64,000 nt of DNA, from positions 402,001-466,000 of the forward strand of contig NW_027506874.1 of NCBI RefSeq assembly GCF_052324685.1. The letters run 5' to 3'. This document shows positions 45,401 to 58,123 of the stretch, piece after piece (positions within the stretch are counted from its first letter, which is position 1; every line of letters starts with the position of its first letter). The position numbers were made by a program, and so were the translations under genes. Origin of the DNA: Brachyhypopomus gauderio. Taxonomy: Eukaryota > Chordata > Actinopteri > Gymnotiformes > Hypopomidae. The notes beneath the pieces were generated by a model. That model was not told the origin of the DNA. It saw nothing but the letters and a program-made list of their open reading frames with translations, and did no database searches.

Positions 45401-46136
45401 AGGTTTCTCCTAAACACCATGAAATCCTCTTGCTGAGATTTCAATATGAAAATTAGATTTTTATTATTTTTTTTTATGAAGTATAACATTTCCCAATTTT
45501 CTCTCTGAGCATCTGATACACTGTTCCATTTAATATGATTTATTTATTTATTTAGGAATAAAACATATTTAACTAATCATAATTTTAAATATATATTGCA
45601 CCAGTCTGTATGGTGCCCAATTACCCTGTCTTCATGTTTGGTTTGAATTCTTTGTCTGCAGTTCTTGGTGAATGGGATTCTGGGAACACTGATTGGCTCT
45701 TTGGTGCTGGCGTGCATTATTGGTTTGGTTGTGGCTCTTTTAGGAGTGTACGCCTTGTCTGTTAGTGCCATTAAGGTAAGCAAAACTACACATTACTGCT
45801 GTGATGTTACAGTTTACATGTCAAGGCTGTTCTGTATCCAGGAGCTGGGTGAATATTTAAGAAAATATGTACTGGGATTTTGTAACCAAGACATTTGAGA
45901 CAGGGAAATTGACACTGCGCAGTGGTTTAGACGCTTTTTGCAGAAACTGTCTGACTGTGGTGAAATGGTAACATAAAATGACCTGGTTTGTTTTAGAACT
46001 GTTTGGTGCTTTGCATGTTTGACCTTTGCACTCACTGTGTGTTCCCCAGGAGTTGACACCTATTCCAAACGCCACAGCAAACCCACAGTATGGCTCTGGA
46101 GGGCAGGCCAGGGCAGCGATGCGTGCTGGGAACTGA
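42085..46136 (+). CDS. MS4A/CD20-like four-span membrane protein (gene 2)
   Basis: Seven phase-0 coding exons: 42085-42144, 43077-43187, 43544-43600, 44340-44456, 45161-45229, 45662-45775, 46050-46136, giving 204 residues. A 5' noncoding exon probably ends at 41851 (AAG before GTAGGT) and splices to 42065. The segment EPKTLGAVEIIIGALTVIL matches the MS4A start of span 1. Further spans are IIILILNGAQLIITGIVLV, NIVLQLLTAAFDIVGFGL and NGILGTLIGSLVLACIIGLV. A cysteine-rich loop (WCCDPLHSVWNCC) lies between spans 3 and 4 and could form disulfides. The exon of 57 bases and the phase pattern match gene 1. The N-terminus is much shorter than in gene 1. Family-level call only; a TMEM176-like identity is not excluded. 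Confidence 0.7.
42429..42494. repeat. (CT)n microsatellite
   Basis: A pure run of about 33 TC units in an intron of MS4A-like gene 2. Confidence 0.97.
44168..44240. repeat. 21-bp triplicate
   Basis: Three copies of ATAACTGCAGGGTGTACTAT in an intron of MS4A-like gene 2. Confidence 0.9.
44790..45020 (+). mobile_element. SINE-like element, copy 2
   Basis: Contains AAGTCGCTCTGGATAAGAGC, then ATCTGCTAAATGCCGTAAATG and a TAAATG-type tail. The sequence parallels copy 1 at 40205-40495 in the same orientation. Confidence 0.75.
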
Positions 46137-46139
46137 AAA

Positions 46140-47750
46140 ATCTAATTACATTCATGGGATAAAATAAGACAATTTTAGCACAGTTTCATACCAATTAAAT
46201 GAGAGGACTGTTTCATCCACAAACCATTCACAGGTAAAAAAAAAAACAAAAAAACAAAAAAAACATTTTGTGAAAATCGAAATAATTTCTATGTAGTTAA
46301 AATAGCTAGCTGTCTGTCCTCACGTCAAGCTCTGCAATATGTAGAATTTTGGCATAGCTAAATAGTTATTAGGACCTCATTCATTTTGAACTAATAGACA
46401 GTAGCTTCTTTGCATGAAAATGTAGAATCAACAAGTAATAGAATACATGTGGTATGTTTATTTGGAACTGTAGAGCAAATCTTTTTTGGAATGCTAACCA
46501 TATTGAAAAGAAGCAGATTACTCTAAGAACAAATGTTTGTGCTGAAATACAACTGCTGTAGTAACACAACAGAACTATGAGTGAGCAGGTGCACATTTCA
46601 CCAATGAAAGCCTGAGCTTTAGAGCTGACATCATTTGCATGAAACATCAGTCAGGTCACAAATGTAATAACATTGGATAATACTGAACAGCATTTATCAA
46701 GCTTTCTCTCCAAAAGAGGAACAGAGCTCATGGAATCAGACTGAACATCACACAGAGAAGACATAGTAAACAAAACTGCATAGGCCTTGTCAGTTTGCAT
46801 ACTTGTCGTATCTATTTACTCGCTGTTTGATATGATATCATGATGTCTGGATTTTTTTATACTCTTCACAAATCTCTCAAATGTGTTTCAAATATAGAAA
46901 TAACGTCACAAATGAATCAGTGGCACTCTGTTTATACACTTTTTCTTTTTAGTAGACAGTTTTTGCAGAAGACCGAAAGCTCGATAAAATATTGTCCAGA
47001 ATAATCCAGAATAAAAGTTCTGCACATGTTTCTTCCCATCAGAAACACATGGCTCTGATTAGACACACGTGTTTCTGATAAGGAGGGACAATGTCAGAAC
47101 CGTGTAAGTGTTAACACAGATGACTGGCATTGCTTGGCTTTTTTTGTCATCTTGTTTTATCTTTACTGATACTTCAGGAGAGCTATGATGACTGCCAACT
47201 TTGTAAGTGCCACCACTTGTGACCAAAATTATGGACACTATAATAACAATAAGTCAGAGGTTGAACCCTCATTCAAGGGCTCAGCTGGTATTGTAAAATC
47301 TTCTTGTGGATGCATGTGTTGTCAGTTCACAATACTGTTTGTGTCAGTATGTCATTGCCTTTGTGACAGCATGTGAGATTTACATTGTGCCTGTGTTATA
47401 TGATCTCTTTATATGTAGTGATGTAAAAATATAGGCTGTTTCATGTGTGTTTGTGAATGATTGATATTTACAATAAATATGATTTACTAGACAAATCAAA
47501 ATGTTTTGTCTTTAATTTTGGGTGGAAATTTAAAGGGTGAGGAGTCAAGAAACTTCTAAAGACATTCTCAATATTTTGATATTTAAAAGTTAAACTACTC
47601 TATATTTACTGTGTCTATATCCATACTCTGCTCGTTTGTTTCTTTGTAACAGTTGCTTAGTTTGAAATACACAAATTTTTATATTTTCATTATAGAGAAT
47701 TGAGTTTACTACATTTCTGTGCCTTTATTTTGAAAAACATGCGGCCATTT
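46140..47750. other. Intergenic or 3' UTR, no gene recognised
   Basis: AT-rich sequence after MS4A-like gene 2. Candidate AATAAA hexamers occur at 47009 and 47472. No family match for the short frame near 47185-47376. Confidence 0.4.
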
Positions 47751-47997
47751 TGTAGGAGCTTGGAACTGCTGTTATGATTTGCGCCTAGTTGACTTTTCTT
47801 TCGGTTTGGACACATTTGATATGGTTTCGTCTTCTGTTGAACTAACGTCATGTGTTTATTTCTCTATCTAACCTTAAACCAAGACCTAGTGTGCTCGTTA
47901 ACGCGCCTAGATAGAGATTACTACATAGGGGTAGCCTGCGTGATTAATAAATAATAAGTTATTTCTAGGAATGATTGATTAGTATTGATTGGTACTA

Positions 47998-50900
47998 ATG
48001 GAGAAGGTCCGGAAGGTTCTTGTGCACCTGTCCAAGGGCGACAGCAGCCCGCAGTGTGCCCGCTTCGTCCAGGTGTGTCAGCCGCGGTGCTTTAGTCTCG
48101 GGTCAGTTGTCAGTGGTTGAAAGTGCGTTGAAATACGTGCAGCGGTGTAGGTTAACAGTGCTTTTCTTTTTCTTCTAGAGCATTACTGGACACTTCATAG
48201 GCAACCTCCATGACCAAACAAGCGTGAAGTGTTTTCTAGAGGATAATCGCTTTGTTTTGTGTGAAGGGACTCGCCAACACGGCGTTCCTCTTAAGGTTAG
48301 ATTTCAACAAATCCGTATGACAGTGTAACGGAAACCACAAACCAAAATTGCATTTACTTATATTTCACGTGTCCTGAATCCATTTAAGAGGGTCTACAGG
48401 GTCTACAGGAGGGTCCTTTTGAGGGTTATCAAATATTGCCCTATATGTTAATCGTGTAGCGATTTTCTTTGTAAGTTAAAACTCACTTTCTACCTCTAGA
48501 GGGCGCCATTCTGCCCAATCAAATACCTCTCTCACTCAGAAGCGGCCTCCATACCACCAGACACCCTGGGGCGTGGCGTGGATGTGGGTGTGGCTGTCCT
48601 ACTTCAGTCAGCCAATCAGAGACTGTTGCTGACCAGGCGAGCTCCAACTCTCAGAATTTTCCCTAAAGTGTGGGTCCCGCCTGGTGAGTGTGATTCTGCA
48701 GAGCCTGCAGAGAACGTTTCCACTGTCCTGAATCAGTAGCTCGGCCGTTCTCACGTTTGACTAAATAGCAGCTTCAGGGAACGTATTCAAATAGAAGTTC
48801 TTTATTGCTCAAGATCAGGTTTCACGAGCCATGGGCTACACTGACTGAAATGATGCTCTTATTATCTGCCTTCTAATTATGCATCCTGACCCTAGATTTG
48901 CATGCTAATTCTGAGGGGACTGGTACACACAGAACCGTGAGATGATCTGACTGCACTCCACATCATTACGATGTTGGAGGGGTTTATGATGTGCCGTTTT
49001 GTTGGTGGGGTTGGGTTGGAATTTTACTTATTTGATATACATGAATACGTGAATAAAAAATATGTTTAATATTGTGCATATGGTGCTGTCTGAAGTGTCC
49101 CTGCCTCATGTTGGGCAAGAACAGAAAAACGGCACCTTAAACTGACATTAGATGCAAAATAATCAAATAACATGTTATTAAAAATTGACTGGTGCAGGCG
49201 TTACATAGATCATCATAGGGAACACTCCCATAATGCCCTAGTGCATGTAGTCCTAATCTAGAAGACTAAAGGTCAGTCTTATTTCCTGCAGGTGGACATG
49301 TGGAACTGGGGGAGGAGGTACGAGATCTGCCTCCGCCGAAGAAACCTCATAGACCTGTCACTACACACAGAATCAGTGTTACCTCATAGACCTGTCACTA
49401 CACACAGAATCAGTGTTACCTCATAGACCTGTCACTACACACAGAATCAGTGTTACCTCATAGACCTGTCACTACACACAGAATCAGTGTTACCTCATAG
49501 ACCTGTCACTACACACAGAATCAGTGTTACCTCATAGACCTGTCACTACACACAGAATCAGTGTTACCTCATAGACCTGTCATTACACACAGAATCAGTG
49601 TTACCTCATAGACCTGCCACTACACACAGAATCTGTTACCTCATAGACCTGTCACTACACACAGAATCAGTGTTACCTCATAGACCTGTCACTACACACA
49701 GAATCAGTGTTACCTCATAGACCTGTCAATACACACAGAATCAGTGTTACCTCATAGACCTGTCACTACACACAGAATCAGTGTTACCTCATAGACCTGT
49801 CAATACACACAGAATCAGTGTTACCTCATAGACCTGCCACTACACACAGAATCAGTGTTACCTCATAGACCTGTCACTACACACAGAATCAGTGTTACCT
49901 CATAGACCTGTCACTACACACAGAATCAGTGTTACCTCATAGACCTGTCACTACACACAGAATCAGTGTTACCTCATAGACCTGTCACTACACACAGAAT
50001 CAGTGTTACCTCATAGACCTGTCATTACACACAGAATCAGTGTTACCTCATAGACCTGCCACTACACACAGAATCTGTTACCTGATAGACCTGTCACTAC
50101 ACACAGAATCAGTGTTACCTCATAGACCTGTCACTACACACAGAATCAGTGTTACCTCATAGACCTGTCAATACACACAGAATCAGTGTTACCTCATAGA
50201 CCTGTCACTACACACAGAATCAGTGTTACCTCATAGACCTGTCAATACACACAGAATCAGTGTTACCTCATAGACCTGCCACTACACACAGAATCAGTGT
50301 TACCTCATAGACCTGTCACTACACACAGAATCAGTGTTACCTCATAGACCTGTCACTACACACAGAATCAGTGTTACCTCATAGACCTGTCACTACACAC
50401 AGAATCAGTGTTACCTCATAGACCTGTCACTACACACAGAATCGGTGTTACCTCATAGACCTGTCACTACACACAGAATCAGTGTTACCTCATAGACCTG
50501 TCATTACACACAGAATCAGTGTTACCTCATAGACCTGTCACTACACACAGAATCAGTGTTACCTCATAGACCTGTCACCACACAGAATCAGTGTTACCTC
50601 ATAGACCTGCCACTACACACAGAATCAGTATTACCTCATAGACCTGTCATTACACACAGAATCAGTGTTACCTCATAGACCTGTCACTATACACAGAATC
50701 AGTGTTACCTCATAGACCTGTCACTACACACAGTTTATCAGGATCAGTGTATTACCTCATAGACCTGTCACTACACACAGTTGATCAGGATCAGTGTTAC
50801 CTCATAGACCTGTCACTACACACAGAATCAGTGTAACCTCATAGACCTGTCACTACACACAGAATCAGTGTTACCTCATAGACCTGTCATTACACACAGA

Positions 50901-53900
50901 ATCAGTGTTACCTCATAGACCTGCCACTACACACAGAATCTGTTACCTCATAGACCTGTCACTACACACAGAATCAGTGTTACCTCATAGACCTGTCACT
51001 ACACACAGAATCAGTGTTACCTCATAGACCTGTCAATACACACAGAATCAGTGTTACCTCATAGACCTGTCACTACACACAGAATCAGTGTTACCTCATA
51101 GACCTGTCAATACACACAGAATCAGTGTTACCTCATAGACCTGCCACTACACACAGAATCAGTGTTACCTCATAGACCTGTCACTACACACAGAATCAGT
51201 GTTACCTCATAGACCTGTCACTACACACAGAATCAGTGTTACCTCATAGACCTGTCACTACACACAGAATCAGTGTTACCTCATAGACCTGTCACTACAC
51301 ACAGAATCAGTGTTACCTCATAGACCTGTCACTACACACAGAATCAGTGTTACCTCATAGACCTGCCACTACACACAGAATCTGTTACCTCATAGACCTG
51401 TCACTACACACAGAATCAGTGTTACCTCATAGACCTGTCACTACACACAGAATCAGTGTTACCTCATAGACCTGTCAATACACACAGAATCAGTGTTACC
51501 TCATAGACCTGTCACTACACACAGAATCAGTGTTACCTCATAGACCTGTCAATACACACAGAATCAGTGTTACCTCATAGACCTGCCACTACACACAGAA
51601 TCAGTGTTACCTCATAGACCTGTCACTACACACAGAATCAGTGTTACCTCATAGACCTGTCACTACACACAGAATCAGTGTTACCTCATAGACCTGTCAC
51701 TACACACAGAATCAGTGTTACCTCATAGACCTGTCATTACACACAGAATCAGTGTTACCTCATAGACCTGTCACTACACACAGAATCAGTGTTACCTCAT
51801 AGACCTGTCACCACACAGAATCAGTGTTACCTCATAGACCTGCCACTACACACAGAATCAGTATTACCTCATAGACCTGTCATTACACACAGAATCAGTG
51901 TTACCTCATAGACCTGTCACTATACACAGAATCAGTGTTACCTCATAGACCTGTCACTACACACAGTTTATCAGGATCAGTGTATTACCTCATAGACCTG
52001 TCACTACACACAGTTGATCAGGATCAGTGTTACCTCATAGACCTGACACTACAGTTTATCAGAATCAGTGTATTACCTCATAGACCTGTCACTACACACA
52101 GTTTATCAGAATCATTGTTACCTCATAGACCTGTCACTACACACAGTTTATCAGAATCATTGTTACCTCATAGACCTGTCACTACACACAGTTTATCAGA
52201 ATCATTGTATTACCTCATAGACCTGTCACTACACACAGTTTATCAGAATCATTGTTACCTCATAGACCTGTCACTACACAGTTTATCAGAATCAGTGTGT
52301 TACCTCATAGACCTGTCACTACACAGTTTATCAGGATCAGTGTGTTACCTCATAGACCTGTCACTACACAGTTTATCAGGATCAGTGTGTTACCTCATAG
52401 ACCTGACACTACACACAGTTTATCATAAACTATTTGTGAAAGTCTGCCTGATCCTTAATAATCAAATGCATGTTTGAACCATCTTTTCATGCTGTGAATG
52501 TTACCCATGGACATGTTTCTTATGCCCCCGTTACGTTAGCTGGTGGAGGCGGGCCTGCGGGAGCTGAGGGAGGAGACAGGCCTCTGGCTCCGCCCAACGG
52601 ACATCTCCTCCTCCCGTGTGCTGGGTCTCTGGGAGGTGGGGCTGCAGTTGCTGACACAATCTGTTCTGGGTCTGCTGTGTCATCACAACTCTTGAAATGA
52701 AGCTAAAAGTCCCAGTCATCATTTCCCCTGAGCCGCTGATCCACAGTGTCGTAAAACGCTGTGCTGAAAATGTGGCCCAGGGGTCATTATAGTTGAAATA
52801 TCCCAGTCTGCAGTTGTAGTTTTAGATTCTCTAATCCTTGGTTCTTATTACGTGTTCATAAAGTCAGCATATTGTTTGTCAACATATTGTTTGAATGAAC
52901 ATTTTATGGGAATATTTATGGGAATATTTTCACGGGTACTTGCTAGAAGCACGATGCATATACTACAATTCCTGTTTCAGCGTCTTCGTGCAAACATAAA
53001 CATTATGTCATAAACATTAGAACCTGTAATAATTAAATTGTTACAAAGTCATTATGACAAATTCAATTTTGACCAATAATAAATTAATTCCCAAATGTAA
53101 ACATTTAATTCTCAATATGAAATCTTGAATTTAGCATTTTGTCTAGTACCAATTTAACTTTGATTACAAAGACAAAAATATTTTTGATTTGTGAATTTAA
53201 TTCACAACATGAAGAAAAGTGGATTAAAGGCTAAAACATCTTTTCTTTTTCTTTGACGATATTAATGCTCAACTTGCTCCCTTGTGTGTGTCAGTCGGTG
53301 TATCCGCCCATGTTGTCGCGGGGGCTGCCCCAGAGACACCACATCGTCACCTACATCCTGCTGTCTACACACCTTACACACCTGCAGCTACAGGTAAACC
53401 TGGCCTGTGCACACCTGGCCTACAGGTAACGTGGGTTTGCACAAACCTCCTGGCGTGCAGAGCAATCTTAGGTGGAATGTTGTGTTCAGGTGAAATCTTT
53501 ATTAGGTGTTAACATCTCTTCATGATATGTCCATGGCCCCTTGCTGTGGTAGAGCTGTCTAAGGCCGGACCCTGCGGAGGTGAGTGGGTGTGTGTGGGTG
53601 GAGCCCGGCGTGGTGAAGGTCGTGTGTGCTGTGGACGGGGAGGAGCAGTCGGTTAATGTCACCGCTAGTCTGCCTCAAGCTATCAGGTATTTATACTTTC
53701 TGCACCTCATTATAATACATTGTGTACAATACAATTACAAGTGAAAATATATGGAGAAATCAAATAAATAATAAAATTGTGAGAACTACAAAATATACAA
53801 ATCCCAGAAATATCTCCATAAACGCTGCCCTGCTGCTCGGCTCTGTCCTGTGTGTGTGTCTCATGTCCTCTGTCCCACTCTTCGGTAGCGTGACTGACGT

Positions 53901-54060
53901 GTCTCCGGAGGGGGAGCTGAGCGAGTCCGTCCTGCCGGTGTCTGTGCTGTGTAACCGAGCCCCGGCCCAGGGAGAGGACGTTGAGCGTGTCAGCACGGGA
54001 ACCAAATATGCCTTAGAACTCTGGCTGCAGACGCTGGAGGCCCACGCTGAGCAGGGCTAG
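47998..54060 (+). CDS. nudt17: Nudix hydrolase NUDT17
   Basis: Eight exons: 47998-48072, 48179-48295, 48500-48683, 49292-49317, 52540-52635, 53295-53393, 53553-53686, 53889-54060; total 903 bases, 300 residues plus stop, all phases agreeing. The Nudix box G-x5-E-x7-REL-x-EE-x-GL is complete: GHVELGEE from the 26-base exon 4 joined to LVEAGLRELREETGL from exon 5. Other matches to human NUDT17 from memory are APFCPIKYL, GVDVGVAVLLQS, LLTRRAPTLR, VWVPPGGHVEL and the C-terminal ERVSTGTKYALELWLQ. Nudix enzymes hydrolyse nucleoside diphosphates linked to another moiety with Mg2+ held by the box glutamates; the NUDT17 substrate is not settled. The intron inside the box holds a 3-kb minisatellite. 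Poly(A) signal at 54284. Confidence 0.96.
49348..52430. repeat. 37-bp minisatellite inside the nudt17 Nudix-box intron
   Basis: About 80 copies of a 37-bp unit (core ATAGACCTGTCACTACACAC) start about 30 bases after the donor at 49318 and end about 110 bases before the acceptor at 52539. Truncated units lacking CAGT (GAATCTGTTACC) near 49630, 50072, 50938 and 51380 mark a higher-order duplication with a 442-bp interval. The right end has diverged units with GTTTATCAG. Confidence 0.97.
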
Positions 54061-54283
54061 TTGCAGAAGGCTGTCTGCCTCTTGACTCTGTGGGAGCAGT
54101 ACACTAGTACCTTTAGCACAACAGCTCCACCTGCTGGCGGGAATCATTTAAGCTGTTTCTGGTTGTAATCCTCCATCTTTGCACAACAAGAATCTTGACT
54201 ATTGTAACGCATGTTTTAAAGTCTCATACAGGAACAGCTGGTGTACTTTGTGGTGCATGGTTTCTTGAATAAGGCACTTGTTT

Positions 54284-54289
54284 AATAAA
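54284..54289 (+). terminator. nudt17: Poly(A) signal of nudt17
   Basis: AATAAA 224 bases after the stop codon. Confidence 0.6.
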
Positions 54290-55623
54290 GTACTTATTTA
54301 ATAATATTTAATGTAATTACTTAAAATGAATTTTTAGTTTGCCACAAGGAGGCAGTAAAGAGTTACCTCCAGCAGAGACTGGCCAGCAGGTGCTTGAAAA
54401 GAATTTTGTTCTTTGCACACACAGGACTTGAGGGTGACCATATTATTAAAGAACATTAGACAGTTGTTTAAGTCACATCCTCTTGTTAGTATATTCTGTT
54501 TAATTACAAATTCTTCATCTTTTTATGGTTTTTATACTAATCTAGCCTTATGCATAATTTGTTTTGAAACAAAAAGCTCAACAGCTAGCGCAAGCACAGG
54601 GGTGTGTGAAGGGTGAGAAGACGTCTGCTGTGTGACCATGACCCACAGACCTTGGTGACTACTGATTCTGAAGGCAAATGTTATTGTGGTTCTGTTACGT
54701 GTGTGTGTGTGTGTGTTCATCTGTTTAATGGTCAGATCTGTCTCTGTGTTTGTGTGCTTGTACAGAACAAAATGAATAATTCTTTTATAAGTGCTGTCAC
54801 CACCCCTGTGCTATGTGAGTCATAGATTGCTAACCTATTGTGTTCACAAACTGCATAACACCCATGAAACTGGAACCACGATCAGTCCCAGTAGCGGTTG
54901 TGGGTTCTCTGCTGGCTGTACAGAAGCCCAGAGCCCAGCAGCTCGTGTGAGGGCACATGTTCACAAGGGTGTGTTTGCTGTGGTTAAATCTGCATCATGA
55001 TCAGCAGATCTTTCATGAACCCTTAATCATGCAAACACAAAAATGAAAGCGTGTGTGATCATGCATTAAATTCCTATTTTATTTACTGGGCAAAACGTTT
55101 CTGCTTGAATTCGTGAGACCTGTCACATGCGTCAGGAGGACATTACTCCAGTGGCCGTGACTCAGACTGGAACTAAACGTTTATTTTATAGCTTGTGTCA
55201 GTTCTGTCAGAGACTTTTCTTCAGATAAAACTTTCACTTGTTTTCTCTTTTTCTCTTATTTAATAGTTTCAAATAAAGTGACAACGTAAATTTGAGCTCA
55301 GTGTCTAGTGTGTTAAAATGTTGAGGGTGTCTGAGAAGGTGAGAATAATCAAGATATAGTCAGTCCTGCGTTATCGTCCTGCTTTAAACACTTATCAGTT
55401 TCACACGGTGTAGCCACACATGGGCGGGACGGGGTGTGTGCAGTGATATGGCTCAAGGCTCAAGACGAAGCAAATATTGAACATTTGCATGCCACTCACT
55501 TTCTTTACAGATCCATTTTGCGATGTCAACACTCGGGGCTGGCAGCTAGCACTAGCCTAACATGTTTGGTTGACCTCGGCCTGTTTTGGTTAAAATAAGA
55601 GGAAATATCCTCTAGACCTCCAG

Positions 55624-55743
55624 CATCCAATCAGAGGCCTGGCTTCCCCACTCAACTACCAATCATCCAATCAGAGGCCTGGCTTCCCCACTCAACTACC
55701 AATCATCCAATCAGAGGCCTGGCTTCCCCACTCAACTACCTGC
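55624..55743. repeat. 40-bp triplicate
   Basis: Three copies with core CATCCAATCAGAGGCCTGGC. CCAAT boxes occur within the unit, but no nearby promoter is evident. Confidence 0.93.
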
Positions 55744-55879
55744 TCTCTCTCGGTTCTGATCTCCCCGTTTCATCTGTGACCTGAAGGACGACCTCTGACC
55801 TCCACCCATCAACACAAAGGACCTTTTTGTATTTCCACAATAGTCCAGAGAAGCAGAGACTCCAGGTGGCTGAAGGTGT

Positions 55880-56048
55880 GACCCCCACACAGAGACAGGT
55901 GACCCCCCCCCCCCCCCCACACAGAGACAGGTGACCCCCCCCCCCCCCCCCCCCCACACAGAGACAGGTGACCCCCCCCCCCCACACAGAGACAGGTGAC
56001 CCCCCCCCCCCCACACAGAGACAGGTGACCCCCCCCCCCCACACAGAG
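55880..56048. repeat. Poly-C minisatellite
   Basis: Six copies of ACACAGAGACAGGTGACC followed by C runs of 10 to 18. Variable C-run length suggests slippage. Confidence 0.95.
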
Positions 56049-56356
56049 GCCTAAACCTTCCTCCATTCAGCCAAGTTAAACCAGGGAACTGGACACAATA
56101 GATTTATATATTAGAACATATTTTTTTATTGTGATGACAGTTTTTTATTATTATTTATTGAGAACGTATGACAGTTTTCCCTAAAGAATCATGCATTGCA
56201 AATGTATCTGATTTTACATATTTAATCAGTATATTATATTTAATAGATATTTATTCATAACATATGGCCAACACACACACACCTACGGGCAATTTAAAGT
56301 TTTTTAATTTAAAATTTGACCAATCAACCTAACACTGTGGGGGGGGGGGGGGGGGA

Positions 56357-56490
56357 CCAGAGAACCCAGAGAACCTTCACACAGGGAGAACATGCAAACT
56401 CCACACAGGGTAGACCAGACCGAGAATCGAACCTAGATCACCTTGCTGTGAGGTGACAGTGCTAACCACCACACCGCCATGCTGCCCCAT
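56357..56490 (-). mobile_element. tRNA-derived SINE-like element
   Basis: On the - strand it contains GGTTCGATTCTCGG, a Pol III B-box, followed by GTGTGGAGTTTGCATGTTCT, the body of a widespread fish SINE. Truncated and diverged. Confidence 0.7.
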
Positions 56491-57735
56491 TTAATAGACA
56501 ACGTCCATGAATGGAGTCAATTTGAAGTTTATTTAATCAAAACATCTATAATTTTATAATCAGTAAACCATTTAAAGCAGATTTGTTCAGTCCTACAGAG
56601 CGGCCATGCACAAACGGCATTTACAGCATTTAAATCTTTGTGTTCAGAGTTCTGAACGTAGAGAAACTTGCATTTGGTTTTCAGAGTTACTGGGTGTTGG
56701 GAGTTTGATTTCCATCATGCTGTTTCCATGGCTGCATGAGACACAAGGAATGAGCGCTGGACTTGCAGGAGTCTGGGGTGAGGGCCATCTAAAGAGGGGT
56801 CAGGGGTCAGGGGGCAATCAGACCTGCGCTTCACTGCTTCACGTGAAGGCTCCACCACGTTTCGGCCAGTGTGCGGAGTAGCGTCACTGGTTCACCAGGT
56901 ACGTCCCAGTCCGGGTTTTTGAAGGTTTCTGAGAGTGTGTTTCCTGTAGATGGTGTGACAGTAAATGTTGATTTCTGACCATGTTAACGTATAAATGGCT
57001 GCACTGATGGTGTCACTGTTGTGTAATTATTATTGTGTAAACTCCATTGTGTGGATTTTCATTCCTTTCTTTTTCTTCAGTTCTCACTACATGTTCACCA
57101 GTTTCGGTGGAGTTGAGTACTAAACTTAAACCCCTTGGATCTGTTTAACCTGGTGATGGAGTTCAAGCAGGAATCAGTCTTCCTGATGGCTCTGTGTGAT
57201 CAGCCATATCTGGGCTCTTATTTACACTCCATCAAAGGGCCTTTGTGTTGGGCTAACAGAGCAGGAGTCTGATGGCCTGAGTCAGACCTGTAATCTCCAT
57301 TGTAATATGTATTTTGCATCGTCTTCTCTCTAACAAAAGGTAAAACAAAATGGTGTATCTTCCTCTCTTGTATAATCGGCTTTTTAAAAACATCTCAGCT
57401 CCCTTAGTGAGTGTTTCTGTGCTTTTCTGGTGTCTTAAAAGCCCTTTCTGTCACAAATGTCTGCGCAACAGATTTGTTAGTGTGCTTGGTTATATAGAGT
57501 GTAGACTGCAGGTATCTTCGTGATGATGTAAGACTGATGAGCATATTTGCACATTACATCATTTTATGCCCATTGCTACGAACAAAGCGCCACACTCTGT
57601 TACGCCGCATGCTCTGGTGGGGGGGGGGGGGGGGGGTTGGGTCAGGGGGGCGTAGGGATCCTCACAGCAGGAGTAGAGTTTCCCACGCCTCAGGTTTCCC
57701 TGGCTGGGCCGCCCGGGCACAAAGAGGGTCTGTAC

Positions 57736-57768
<33 letters not shown>

Positions 57769-57955
57769 TGCAGTCTAACTGCCCTCCGCCACAGCAGCGT
57801 TTGTGCCTGTGTTGCATGTGTCTGCTGGGGACGGAGGGGTGGTTTCACTCAGGGGGGTGTTCTGTTACCCCAACACAGCTACAGCCCACAGCAGCGACGC
57901 CACACACCTGCTTCACATTCCTCTACCCCCAGTACGCAAAAAACAACAGGCACTC

Positions 57956-57999
<44 letters not shown>

Positions 58000-58020
58000 C
58001 ACCTTTACCTTAGCTACTCG
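56491..58020. other. No gene recognised; possibly 3' UTR or flank of the MUC1-like gene
   Basis: Contains G runs of 18 (57619-57636) and 29 (57737-57765), a (GT)n near 57958-57996, and a - strand AATAAA at 56528-56533. Open frames through the G runs are low complexity. Confidence 0.4.
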
Positions 58021-58123
58021 CATTTCTTAACATTTTCCAGCCACTGCAGAGGTGGATGGAGAGGCTCAGATTGCCATGAGCGTTCAGATTAAATCAGATT
58101 AAACATCAGCACTCAGGTGAGTT

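Larger units (their letters stand above)
54300..56330. other. Intergenic, no gene recognised
   Basis: AT-rich, with the two short tandem repeats listed separately. Open frames here are short and have no recognisable family. Confidence 0.45.

Noticed and set aside
49348-52430. Possible CRISPR array
   Set aside because: Repeats are directly abutting with no unique spacers, the host is a vertebrate, and no cas genes occur. It is a minisatellite. The same holds for the other arrays.
55732-56066. Glycine-rich open frames on the - strand
   Set aside because: They are read from the poly-C minisatellite in three frames, which indicates low complexity rather than a protein.
56606-56881. 91-codon + strand open frame
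   Set aside because: No family resemblance and no splice context. More likely non-coding flank.
57537-58092. Open frames of 158 and 181 codons on the + strand
   Set aside because: They depend on long G runs and a GT microsatellite, and no splice or domain support was seen.
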